Notes under the pieces: generated by a model
Told to the model about the DNA's origin: nothing
Seen by the model: only the letters and a program-made list of their open reading frames with translations
Database searches by the model: none
Part shown: piece by piece, positions 11,771 to 23,800 of the stretch
How the letters are laid out: every line of letters begins with the position of its first letter
Numbering within the stretch: position 1 is the first letter of the stretch
Translations under genes and position numbers: made by a program
Assembly: GCF_024166365.1 (NCBI RefSeq)
Contig: NC_064841.1
Location: 30,682,001-30,746,000, forward strand
DNA: 64,000 nucleotides
Reading direction: 5' to 3'
Source: Elephas maximus indicus
Taxonomy: Eukaryota > Chordata > Mammalia > Proboscidea > Elephantidae

Positions 11771-11885
11771 GAAAAGGGAGTGGTGGTGGATCAGGCCTCC
11801 CAGTTTCAAGGCTCTTCAGGTTGCCTGCCTCCTGAGTGGATGCAGAAAACTGTAACTGCCTCCTGAAAAAGCTGTCTGTATTGGG

Positions 11886-12106
11886 AGTCAGGAGCCTGGA
11901 TGGCACAAGTGGTTTGTGATCGGCTTTGGACCTAAAGGTTGGTGATTTTAACCCACCCAGTGGCTCCGTGGAAGAAAGGCCTGACAAACTGCTCCTATAG
12001 AGATGATAGCTAAGAAAATTATATGGAGCAGTTCTACTCTGTAACACACAGTGTTGCCTGTGAGTCGGGGGCCAACTCCGCAGCAGCTAACAACAACAAC
12101 TGGGAA
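11886..12106 (+). repeat. Diverged afrotherian SINE ending in (AAC)n
   Basis: Head GGAGCCTGGATGGCACAAGT; tail GAGTCGGGGGCCAACTCCG, then AGCAGCTAACAACAACAAC. The middle is longer and more diverged than in the other copies. Confidence 0.65.
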
Positions 12107-12160
12107 TTTAAATACAGCCTTTCTGTCCCTACTGATCACTGCACTCCCCAATCTATACAC

Positions 12161-12317
12161 CCTGTTCCCCTGTTGCCATCAAGTTGATCCCAACTTATAG
12201 TGACACTACAGGACAGAGTAAAACTACCCCATAGGGCTTCCAAGGGGCGGCTGGTGGATTCAAACTGCCAACATTTTGGTTAGCCACCATACCTCTTAAC
12301 CACTATGCCACCAGGGC
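12161..12317 (-). repeat. Afrotherian tRNA-derived SINE
   Basis: Reverse of the tail at TGCCATCAAGTTGATCCCAA, reverse of the head at CTATGCCACCAGGGC. Short class. Confidence 0.85.
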
Positions 12318-12527
12318 AGAATAAAGAATATGAAGTGACAATGAGGCTGAAAATTTGAGCTCATTTCCCAGGAGTTGGTTCCCTTACTAAGGGGAAATTA
12401 TCTCTGTGTAGTTGTAGCTTGGCATTGATGGAATCTTTAAAACAAACATCCTGGCCCCCTTCTAATAGTGTTATTTATAACTTTGGTTGGAGGTTGAGGG
12501 AAACACTAGTTTCAGATTCCTTGCAGG

Positions 12528-13640
12528 TTTGTTTTTTTTTTTTAATTTTTATTGTGCTTTAAGTGAAAGTTTACAAATCGTCAGTCTCCCATACAAAAAT
12601 TTATATACACCTTGCTATATATTCCTAGTTGCTCTCCCCCTAATGAGACAGCACGCTCCTCACCACCCTCTATTTCCATGTTCAGACAGCCAGCTTCTGT
12701 CCCTGTCTTCTCATCTCTCCTCCAGACAGGAGCTGCCCACATAGTCTCATGTGTCTACTTGATCCAAGAAGCTCGCTCCTCACCGGTATCCCTTTCTATC
12801 CTATGATCCAGTCCAATCCCTGTCTGAAGAGTTGGCTGTGGGAATGGTTCCTGTCTTGGGCTAACAGAAGGTCTGGGGACCATGACCTCCGGGGTCCTTC
12901 TAGTCTCAGTCAGACCATTAAGTCTCATTTCCCTCAGGGGTTCTCTGTTGTATTTCCTGCCAGGGCAATCATTGGTTGTAGCCGGGCACTATCCAGTTCT
13001 TCTGGTCTCAGGCCGATGTAGTCTCTGGTTCATGTGGCCCTTTCTGTCTCTTGGGCTCATAATTACCTTGTGTCCTTGGTGTTCTTCATTCTCATTTGAT
13101 CCAGGTGGGCTGAGACCAATTGATGCATCTTAGATGGCTGCTTGCTAGCATTTAAGACCCCAGACGCCACTCTTCAAAGTGGGATGCAGAATGTTTTCTT
13201 AATAGATTTTATTATGCCAGTTGACCTGGATGTCCCCTGAAACCATGGTCCCCAAACTCCCCTGGCCCTGCTACCCTGGCCTTTGAAGCATTCGGTTTAT
13301 TTAGGAAACTTCTTTGCTTTTGGCTTAGTCCAGTTGTGCTGACCTCTTCTGTATTGTGTGTTGTCTTTCCCTTCACCTAAAATAGTTCTTGTCTACTACC
13401 TAATTCGTGAATGCCCCTCTCCCTCCCTCCCCCCCCACTCTTGTAACAATAAAAGAATACTTTCTTCTGTGTTTAAACTATTTCTTGAGTTCTTATAATA
13501 GTGGTCTCATACAATATTTGTCCTTTTGCAACTGACTAATTTCACTCAGCATAATGCCTTCCAGATTCCTCCATGTTATGAAATGTTTCACAGATTCATC
13601 ATTGTTCTTTATCGATGCATAGTATTCAAAATACTCCTGT
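12528..13640 (-). mobile_element. L1 3' end, about 1.1 kb
   Basis: A T tract then TTTTTATTGTGCTTTAAGTG, running parallel to the 3' UTR at 5080-6200 up to GATTCATCATTGTTCTTTAT. 5'-truncated, with no ORF2 left. Confidence 0.85.
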
Positions 13641-15490
13641 TGTATACTGGGTGACTAGAAGACCTGTTCAGAGGCCTTCTGGTTTCTATGTTCTCTATGC
13701 TCCCTTCTTTTCCAGTGAACTTACATTCTTCTTCTCTCAGAGTGAGACAGGGCATACTGTGAGTGATTTCCATGGATGAAGTACACTCGAATGTCTGCAA
13801 GGCACTGAGAGAACAGAAGCAAATATTAAGGATTCTAGACCTTTGCTCATGTCCTTATTCCCTCTCTGTCAAGCAAGTTTTTCTCCAGTGTACATTTTAT
13901 GTACTTTATGAAACTTATTGTGACGATTTCAACTCACAGAATACTGTTTATTCTGGGGACAGCTTTTACATTTTTGCATTCCATTGTTATTTAAATTTCC
14001 TGTGCTTCTCTGTTAAATTCATATTGTAAAATGCCTCTTTGGTGTTCAGCCACAAAGTTTTGGTTGTGAAGTCCGATAGCCATTATAAGGACTCTATATA
14101 AATATAGATCAGTTTCTACATACTTCATTGCTCATTCTCAGTTATAGACTAATTTGGTTAAAAATTAGCTTTACTTTTTCTTTCCAGTGCAAAGCGGCAC
14201 TAACTGTAAGAGGTGAAGATGTATATTCGAAGATGTGCGGACGTTAATCACGAAATCCTTGTCTTCTAACCCCCTCCACATTGATACACCAAATACGCTA
14301 TCAGGTGAAATACGTAGGCTATAACATGCATTTGGCATATATTCAGTCCAAGGTTAACATGAGTTCACATTTCAAAGCTTGGAGCTGATGAGCAGAAATA
14401 CAATTTAAAATCATAAGCTGGTCAATGATTTGTTCTTTGGGGAAAATGTTGTCTTTGGTTTTACAACATGTCCTTTTTCCAGATCATCAATTTCTGCATA
14501 TTTTACATGCAAGCTGTGTACAGCATAATCCTTTTTTATACATCTTCCCACCTCAATAAATACACAGGTACACGTCACACACGTAAGGGTTTATTTGGAA
14601 GGATGTATAAGTTTTACCAGTAGTTGTCTCTATAGGGTAAGTTTTGGGGTTTTTTGTTTCCTTATTTTTGCTTGTATTTTCTGAGTTTTCAGTAACAATA
14701 AAACATTTAAAAAGTTATTTTAAAAGAGGGGAGCTGTGGTTGGAAAGTGTATATCTAAGATTAGAAATTTCATAAGAATTTGATGATTACTCCAATAGCC
14801 ATTGTTCTCTCTCCCTCTAGACATGCCCCTCACCAACCTGTTTTCCACAGTGTCCTCTAAGTAGCAAATTTGATTGTGTTACTTCCCCACTCTAAGTCAA
14901 TATCCTCCAAAGGTATTCTGCGTACTGTTCATACTTATTATCATGTAAACCAGTTATCTTTCATTTCCAAGTGAAGAAACCTAACTCAGAATAGCTTAAG
15001 CAAAAAATGAGGAATTTCTGGCTCACATGCGTAACTGAAAAGTCTAAGGGTGGCTTTAGGCACGGCTAGATCTAGGAGCTCAAAGACGGCATCAAGGCCT
15101 TGTTTTTCATGGTCCACTCCTTGGCTGTTTTCTTCCTGTTGATTTTATTTTTAGGCAGTCTCCACCCACATGGAGGCAACATAGCCAATGGAATCTCCAG
15201 GCCCACATGGTCCTTAGAACTCTAGATCCCTGAGGAAGTGAGATGACTTAGGCCTGGCTTGGGTCACATGCCCTTCCTAGGGGTCAGTCACCCTAGAATG
15301 GGATGAGGAGTTCTACAGTCACCCTAGAATGGGATGAGGTGTTCCCCAAAGAAAGGGATTTTAGGCAAATGATGACCTGTGTCCCGTATCCCTCTCCAGA
15401 CTCGTTTCTGCTAGACCTGAACTATTTTCATTCAGGAACATGGCAAGCCCACTCCATTGTCTCTTACTCTGTACAACTTGCTCCACTGAC
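13641..15490. other. Gene-free stretch with no clear feature
   Basis: AT-rich unique-looking sequence. Short open frames have no recognisable motif, and I see no RNA gene or young repeat. Confidence 0.5.
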
Positions 15491-15494
15491 CCAG

Positions 15495-15738
15495 AATGTT
15501 GTTAGATGCCGTCGAGTCAGTTCCAACTCATAGCGACCCTACGTACTACAGAATGAAACACTGCCTGGTCCTGCACCATGCTCACAATCGTTGCTATGCT
15601 TGAGACTATTGTTGCAGCCACTGTGTGAATCTACCTCTTTGAGGGTCTTCCTCTTCTTCACTGACCCTGTACTTTATCAAGCATGATGTCCTTCTCCAGG
15701 GACTGATCCCTCCTGAGAGCATGTGCAAAGTACTACCC
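15495..15738 (-). mobile_element. RTE LINE 3' end fragment
   Basis: Reads TTGTTAGATGCCGTCGAGTC then the TGAGGGTCTTCCTCTTCTTC and GATGTCCTTCTCCAGGGACT blocks of the RTE C-terminus, as at 2641-2870. Confidence 0.85.
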
Positions 15739-15759
15739 AGAGTAGCATTCCTCTGTTCT

Positions 15760-16012
15760 TTTCCTGGCTAGCAATTTACCCTTCAAGATCTAGCTCATGA
15801 TACTTCTACAGGATGCCTTTCCTGACCCTCCCAATGTGGGCTGGCATTCATTTCTGTGATACCATAAGCATGCCATATTCTTGACATAACACTTAACACT
15901 CTATTGCAACTGTACTTCTTGTCTCTCCCTCAGTAAACTATAGCTCCTTGAGTTCAGTGATTGCACAATGCTTGGCACATAGTAATCGCCCCACAAATGT
16001 TTGCTGACTAAA
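15760..16012 (+). repeat. Old L2-like 3' end
   Basis: Block pattern CTTCAAGATCTAGCTCATG, GATGCCTTTCCTGACCCTCC, TGCTTGGCACATAGTAAT, typical of L2 termini. Confidence 0.55.
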
Positions 16013-17129
16013 AGATAACCTCCATATGGATAAGATCCCTCCCTCATGCCATTTTAAAAAATGGTGCAAAATATCTTGGATTTTTTTTTTAGGAGTAAGA
16101 TATAATCTTAACACTCACACATGTGATTTGCTAAATTTGTGCTAATGAAAATGTGAACATTAAATGCTAAATTATCACTGATCCTTAAATATAATCTTAT
16201 AGTCCTATTTGAAATATTGGCAGATCTAACTAGCTAGGTCAGGGTTTTTTAACTTGGAATCCACAGGCCTCTAAGGAATTCAAGGATAAAATTCAGAGGA
16301 CACATGAACTTGTGGGGAAAAAAAAATTTTTTTTCACTAGACTATAACTGAAAATATTTCCTTCAATTATAAATGCAGACAATCCATAGTTGTATTAGCT
16401 ATAACTGTGATTAAGTATTTTTGTTACACTACACTTGTTGTAAAGATCTCAATATATTGTTTATGCTACTTCAACGTCATAGCAATTACTAGACCCCCAG
16501 CTAGACCTGGTTATGTGATGCACACATATATTACCATATCACAAATGTTTGATAACTTGTACTTCAACATAATTGGCTTCCTTTGTAATCCCATGTATTT
16601 TCTTCACTTGAACTCTGAGTTGGCATGAAGAAGTCGAAGTGATCTAGGCATTTGCTTAAAATGAGGTAATGGACCAAGTGTGACAACTGACCTCACCCCA
16701 GGAAAACTTAGCCCACCCTGCCCTCTCATTCTAGTGTCATGCTAACAGTAGAGACCATGAGCCTTTTGGACAACTCTAACACTACAACTAAAGAATGTCT
16801 TAAGGTGAAAATTTCATCCAGGCGGAAAAGACAGAGAGGCTAGGCAGGAAAAGTGGAGTAAATGCATTTGCATCTGTTTAGAAAACTCACAACTAAATGC
16901 TGGTTTGGGGCTCGTCAAACAAATTTAATTTCCTCTCGTAATTATCAGCATACACATCTACCAGAACAAGATATTCTGATTATCGAAACTCTTGAGAGGC
17001 TGTAACTGAAAGTTATTGAAGGTTGTAGAATCCTTCCTAATGTTTGGTGAGAAGAGCCTGTTGAAGAGTTAAGTTCCTCACTGGAATTCCTGTTCACCTA
17101 GAAATTTCTCCTTAGTTTATCAGTCTGGG

Positions 17130-17630
17130 TTCTAATAACAAACAGGTGGTCCTGACTTTGAGGAGATGCTATACAAAGGTGTGTGTGTAGGGGAACCACG
17201 GAGGAAAGCACAGTAGCTTCAGCAACTCAAGTCTAATAGTAGTTGAGCAGACATCATCAGCCTCGGCCAGAAAGGAACAGAGAATGGTAATTTTAAGGAG
17301 AGTGGTGAAGGGCAGTTTGGGAGCCGTAGTGACTACTAAAGGGCAGCCAAGAGAATAAACACCCTGAGGGTCCTCAGATCTTTGGCCAGGACACTCCTTG
17401 GCCAAACTGACCTAGAAGCCAGAAGGCAAAGGAGCCTGCTGCTGTGGTCCATTCAGGTCGGTCTCGTGGGAGAGAGTGGATCTGGAGGGGTAAATGAGAG
17501 ACATCCAGCACGTTTGGCAAATCCCTACTATAGCACCATTCCATGCTCCAAGAAGGCAGAACTGTTTTTTAATTCACACCTATGCCTTGTAAAATTCTGG
17601 CACATGTAAGTGCTCACTAATATGGAATGA
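17130..17630 (+). repeat. Old mammalian repeat, similar to 62700-63100
   Basis: Shares the motifs AGGGGAACCAC, CAAAGGAGCCTG and GGAGAGAGTGGATCTGGAGG with the repeat type at 62.7-63.1 kb (AGGGGAACCAAC, GGAAGCCTGTTGAAG, GAGTGGGTGGAGAGG). Family not assigned. Confidence 0.35.
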
Positions 17631-17983
17631 ATAAGCAGGTATGATTGAGTCAACAAAGAGATGAAATATTGCTGAAACGAAGAATAAAAGCAAATTATCT
17701 AGGATACACCATTAGGAACTAAGTACTCTCAGACAGAATGGATATTTAAAATGTTACTCAAATACTGGATCATCATTCAGTAATGAATTCTATCCTGTAG
17801 ATAAGGTATATATGAGCTTTATAATACAGTAAAATATTTGCTCTTTTCCAGTTCCTAATGGTAATAAGATTCAAAAAGGAAAATTCAATTTACAAATAGA
17901 TGATTCTCCCATAGTCACTGGTTAACTAGAAAAAGGGGGAAGACACCAACCCATCAGCACTACATAATTTCAGTTTAATATCA

Positions 17984-17989
17984 TTTATT
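17984..17989 (-). terminator. Distal AATAAA poly(A) signal candidate of SEC62
   Basis: AATAAA is followed at about 35 nt by a G/T-rich element ending GGTTGGTGTC, the usual signal and downstream-element arrangement. It would give a roughly 2.35-kb 3' UTR, coinciding with the end of the repeat-free stretch. Confidence 0.4.
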
Positions 17990-19606
17990 ACTTTCTGATT
18001 AGCATTCTTCTCAATATGGATTTTCAGTTAAAGTTTAGAAAAGGCCTTATAACTTGAAAATTAAAAATTCAGGGAAAGAGAAAAGGAAAGACATTCTATT
18101 TAAGACACTGATTTAAGGAACACCCACATAAGCTTTAATCTTACCGTCTGGACTCAACCTCTGGTTACTCCAATCTTAGTTAGGCCGCTTATACCCACTT
18201 CACAATAAGGCCTACATCATCCAAAAGCATCATGCTTCTCCTTACAGTAGCAGGGCAAACCTTAAGTTTTTAAAATCACTATGCCATTGACTAGTGTACG
18301 CAATTCCTGTGCTAGCACAAGAGTATTTAATGTCAGCCGACAAAAACTGCTGCCTCTTCTTCTGAGGGCTGTGATAGTGGCAGCCTTTTGATTTTTATGT
18401 ATTTGTTTAAAGTATACAGCCTTGAATAGTAAAACAGGCACTGAGCTCTCTCATTTTCTTCCCATAGTAATAGTATGTAACAATCTACAAACATCAGTAA
18501 GAAGCTGACTATCCTGACTGCCATGCTCCAAATGACTAGACACAGTACATACATTATAAAGAGCTTAAGGTAAATATTGGATACCTGGGTATTATCATAG
18601 TAGCAAAGGTTTACTAAGCCATTTATGAAAAACGCTTCTGGTACCATTTTCGTACCCCAAAATAGCTATTGTTACTGGTGATTAGGCTCACAAGCTATAA
18701 ATGCACACGTCTTTACTGTGGAAATCAGCAACAGTGCTCTATAAACGTGAGGAGAAAACACCCAGTCACTTGATTCAATAAACATTTGCCAAGGGGAAAT
18801 CTCTTAAAATCACTGACTATATCCTTGATAAAGTTGTACTGACATTGAATAGCCACATTTCTGTCCACTTACAAGGAATACTATAAAGAAGCAATTAAGC
18901 CACATTTAATAAAATGTGTTAATTTACAGAAAATGCATTTTTTCACAATTAGAAAAATCATAACATCTTTAGTCAAAGCACTTTGATGGGAAACAGCCTA
19001 AACAAAAAATAAAAACCTACACACACCACCTATTTCAACTACAAAGCAAAATACTCACTGTGACTGAAGGAAGAAGATAACTTTATATTCATTATTTCAG
19101 TTCATAAGAATGTAACTCCAAGGAATGATTTTAGAATGTTCATAAGTAAACACAAGATTTAAAAAAAAAACTTATAATTAAGGTATACAAGACATAAAAT
19201 TGAACTGCAAAACTAGTTCAAAGCAATTAGAATCCAATGGTTCTCTGGTAGCCTTTATTTTAAATTGATATTTTAGAACAGTAAATTATCTTTCACAGCA
19301 GTGCCTCCTGGTCTGATAATACAGTACTCCATTTCTGAATGTAGAGATTTGAGATAAAATGAACATTAAGGCGTACAAACAGCTACTTTAAGTCTGCTCT
19401 TTTTTTAGTAAGGATCAGTTTTTACTCATTGAAATACATGGAATGTTGGCACAAAACTGAAGCTGCTGTAGAAAGATCGATCACAGATATTCTGCGGGTT
19501 ATCGAAACTTGCATTTCTCTAAAAACATACCCTTACATGGTTTTAATCTTACAAATTTAAGTGTTGAGAAAATGTCTAAATAATAAGTAACAATGAAAAT
19601 AAAATG

Positions 19607-19612
19607 TTTATT
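19607..19612 (-). terminator. Proximal AATAAA poly(A) signal candidate of SEC62
   Basis: AATAAA lies about 720 nt after the stop, preceded by TGTA motifs and followed by a T-rich stretch. It would give a roughly 0.75-kb 3' UTR. Confidence 0.4.
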
Positions 19613-20328
19613 TGTAAATTATGTACAGAATACATTTTATGTTACGACAAGGAAATGGGGAAGGCGGGGAAGAGTCACTGCAATGTCAGTTGGAGATGAC
19701 CATTTCCTCTGAATCAGATGTACAAACCAGTTTGGATTTCCTAAGTTGGAAAAGGAGAATTTGTAGCTAACCTAAAAGTGTTGCATTATTACTAGTTGGC
19801 ATGTTTCCACAAAACGCTTTTGAACTCTGCTAAATCAGAATCTTAAGAGAAATTTCCTGGTTACTTTTATAACATTAAAAACAAAAGTTTATCAAGAGAA
19901 CAATGAGTTGAGTATTTCATCTTACAGAAAACAGACAAATGGCTACATAACTATGCATAATCTGAAATGCTGGTCTTTATCCTTTTTATTCTGATTAGTC
20001 TAACAGTAAAAAGCCATACAACTATCAAAAATGCCATTAATCTAAATGTCATTGTGGAAACTGCATCACTGATAACTATCAAAAGGAATGAGTCCTGCGT
20101 ACTGTAAAATTATCATCAAATAGATAAAACTTATGTTTTGATGGCTTTAGACTGTACCAGTAATACTAGTCTGTAACATGAAGGACTGAATAGAACTGTG
20201 TGGATGTCAAGCTCATTTCAGCAAATGGATTAAAAGGATGCTACAAACGCCAAGTGTACATTTTGATGATCAGCCAACAGAGAAAATCCAACTTCTTGCA
20301 CTTATTCAGTCCCAAAATTACATTAAGT

Positions 20329-20801
20329 TTATGATTTTTCATGTGAAGGTTTAGTTGTCTCTCCGTCATTGTCTTCCTCTTCCTCCTCCTCATCACAATC
20401 CCCATCTGTCTGCTGCTCTAGTTCCTCTTTCGTGATCATTTCAAAATCGTTCCCGTTTCCACTACTGTGCTGGGATCGGTCATCTTCCCTCCTGTCACTG
20501 TCCGTGTCCGAGTGTCGTTCTCCACCTGAACCTTCCGTCCCATTATTTCCTGGTCCTACTTTCCCCTCCTCATCTTCCTTTTTCTCACTGTCTGATTTCT
20601 CCTCACTGTCGGACTTCTGGTGCTTTTTGGCTTCAGATTTCTCATCTTTCTTTAAGTCTGCTTTTGGTCCTTTGTATTCATGTGTGTACAGAGGCCTGAA
20701 GGAGTCAATGAAGCCGACGTCAGCAGTAAGATTTGGCAAGAACCAAAAGTGATGCCTTCCTCCAGTTATCAGCCAAATGATGAGAAACAGAATGCAACGA
20801 G
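20329..20801 (-). CDS. SEC62: SEC62 terminal coding exon 8
   Basis: Encodes RCILFLIIWLITGGRHHFWF and the long acidic tail (residues 245-400), ending HEKS then TAA at 20329-20331. The acceptor is CTCCCCACAG. The tail holds repeated SDSEEKSDSEKKEDEE-type clusters, likely casein-kinase-type phosphorylation targets (inference). It also holds NDFEMI at 361-366, the LC3-interacting motif shown for mammalian SEC62. The final acidic run is one residue longer than in human, which accounts for the 400-residue total. No introns or breaks are seen. Confidence 0.97.
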
Positions 20802-23800
20802 CTGTGGGGAGAAAAGTTTCTCTAACTGAATGATTCAAGCACTGAGCCAGATAGGGAATAATTGTTAATTAGGAAAAAACCTGTGAAAACATTTAGTTTA
20901 TTATCTGCATGTTACATACACCTTGAATATGAACACTTAAATCCTAACTCGTTTAACAGGGATCACAGTATTCTAGGGAAAGAGCATCCTCTAAACCTGA
21001 GGGCACAATGCTATGCTACTCTCAAAAACTACCTTTAAACACTATAAATTTCCTCCGTGGATATACACTTCAGGATCTTGCTATGTTACACTTCAAAAAC
21101 CAGCAATCAGTTGGAAGAAAATATTCATGGGCACTTAGTATTAAAAAAATAATAAATGTGAGTAACGGATGAAGGCTATCTTATGAAATAAACCCTTAAA
21201 AAGCAGGGCTTCATTATGAATTTCTTAGGCCCTATGTACTTCGCCCTACTTAATCCCCTTCTCTCCATTAAAAGACAAAAGAATTGTACCTTTAATACAT
21301 TTGGTATAAAGTCAACTATAACCCAGCCTAGGCTCATTATCATGTATACATTAATATCATAATTTTTTTCCTTCTGATTTTAAAAGAAAGAAAAACATTT
21401 CAATGGGTCCCTGAAAGTATTATGAGCCTGAAGCACTGTGTCAAAAGGCGAAATTGGTGCTGAGACAAAGGATGCCAGTATTGGTGAGTTTCCATGTTCA
21501 TCTTCTAGTAAAAACACATCTGAATAATAAGAAAACATTTCCTGAAGTGACAATCCTGTTAATATGGTAATTATAGTACTCGTTTATTTAAGAACCAGCC
21601 CTCACCTGTTATCAGGAAACAATACAACACTAACGAAAGCCAAATCCCTTAAACACATAAGGTTTATGAGGTTACTCTTTTTGAACAATATATTATGACA
21701 AAATTGTGCGATAATGGAAGAATTAAGTAGGCTGAAATTAAGTTTGTTGTAATGGGTTTCCACGAGATTCCATATAGTTTTCTCTTTAATTTGCCATTGT
21801 GTAGAGGTGAACACTTTTTAAGATCATAGTGATTAGGTGAATGTTATGGCTTCTATTTTGTTTTTAAAGACAATTATGTCAGTGTTTTTATATAAAGATT
21901 GAAAAAAGCTCATCTATATTTCTTCCATGGACAAATTTCAAGGAAATGGCTATGACTGCCTTGACTTTTTTATAAAGTAGCTATTTTTATTTTCACAAGA
22001 GAATATAAATATCTTGAAATACTCTCATACATTACATTAGAATCCAGTGGTTGAAACAGAAAAGGCAAATATATTTTAAATTGATTAAATACCTCACGTC
22101 ATTATTTTAATTTTACTGATTTTTTTTAGTAATGAGCACTCTTCATACATTCAAAAGTCATTTCATTTTTATTTCCTCTTCTGAATTGGGTCTTCACGTC
22201 TTTGTAATTTAACCTTAGGGACCTATGGTTTCTCTTATCAATGGGTATGAACCCAGTGCCGTCGAAGTCAATTCTGACTCTAGCGACCCTATAGGACAGA
22301 GTAGAACTGCCCCATAGAGTTTCCAAGGAGTGCCTGGTGGATTCGAACTGCCGACCCTTTGGTTGGCAGCCGTATCAATGGGTATGAGGAAATGGGAATG
22401 TTAATCTTCAGCCAGTGCTGTGAGTCTGAAGCTCACCTTTTAATATTGTTTTTTATTCTTATGTGATCAAATCTATTTACCTTTTGGTTATGAAACACCT
22501 CAATCATCCTAAAATGTGAAAACATTCACTTACATTTTGTCGCTTGATGTTTATAAACCACTCAAGTCCTTAACTGTTCTAAAACTAGTTTCATTTGCCT
22601 TAAGTCAAAACGTAAAGATGTTTTACCAATGACTTCTATAAAAGCAAAACAGCCAATATTTTTAAGTCTTTGCCACTGTTAAAGTACATCTACGTGCATT
22701 AGATTATGATTAAATCCTTTGTCTTTAGATCATAGCCAATCAAGCACATATACTCATTCCTTCAGCCTGCATTATTTTTGGGGGATTTGTACAAAAAGGT
22801 CCATATATTTAGTGTAACTTCTTGACTGGCCCGCAATTTTGCTATAAAGCTTTACTGAAGCTCCAGATCAGTATTACAAATTTGAATTTACAGAGTCCAA
22901 ACTGCTCAATACCTACCTTACTGAGGTCAATTTTACTAATAACAACACTTACCAACAGCAAGAAGAAGAATGCTGGCTACGAAACAGCCTGCGCCCACAC
23001 TGAGGTAATAAACACCCACTCTCATTTCTGCTGGCCAAAGAGGGAAGAGAGTTGCGGCTATCACTGCAATCACTGGAACAACAAATGACAAAGTTACAGT
23101 TACAATACCACTAACACGTTCCTAGGGAAAAAACTCTGAAATACTAGGTTGAAACATAAAACAGCCACTTTCATAGGAAAAAAGAAAAAGGTCAGTTACC
23201 AGCAATTTATACAGTTCAACCTAATGTGTAGGTATGCCTGACTCAAGTCATGATATTTTCAATTGCCTCATATCCATGTGAAAGCTGGACAATGAATAAG
23301 GAAGATCAAAGAATTCAATTATGGTGTTGGTGAAGAATACCGAATATACCATGGGCTGCCAGAAGAACAAACAAATCTGTCCTGGAAAATGTACAGCCAG
23401 AATGCTCCTTAGAAATGAGGACGGTGAGACTTTGTCTCACTTACTTTGGACACGCTATCAGGAAGGATTAGTCGCTAGAGGAGGACCTCATGCTTGGTAA
23501 AGTAGAGGGTCAGTGAGAAAGAGGAAGACCCTCAGCGAGATGGACTGACACAGTGGCTGCAACAATGGGCTCAAGCACAGCAGTAACTGTTAGGACGGCA
23601 CAGAAGCAGACAGCGTTTTGTTCTATCATACACAGGGTCGCTGAGTCGGAGCTGACTTGACTGAACCTAACAACAACAACATTGTTCTTAAATTAGGTTA
23701 GGATTTTTGTGGTATAAATTACTCCTTAACTGTGTTAAATTATCTCCTTAAATTATCAACTGCAGCTGTTTTCATGCGATGTCCACCTTATGTTTTGTAT

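Larger units (their letters stand above)
17965..20328 (-). other. SEC62: SEC62 3' UTR (extent inferred) with two candidate poly(A) signals
   Basis: Follows the SEC62 stop codon directly and contains no interspersed repeat that I recognise, unlike the flanks. Proximal candidate: AATAAA at 19607-19612 with TGTA motifs upstream and a T-rich stretch after it. Distal candidate: AATAAA at 17984-17989 followed about 35 nt later by the G/T-rich GATGGGTTGGTGTC, a better downstream element. Use of either is not proven, and the mRNA may extend further. Confidence 0.55.

Noticed and set aside
20369..20752. Plus-strand 127-codon Ser/Phe-rich frame
   Set aside because: Exact antisense of SEC62 exon 8; its Ser runs are the complement of Glu/Asp/Lys codons.
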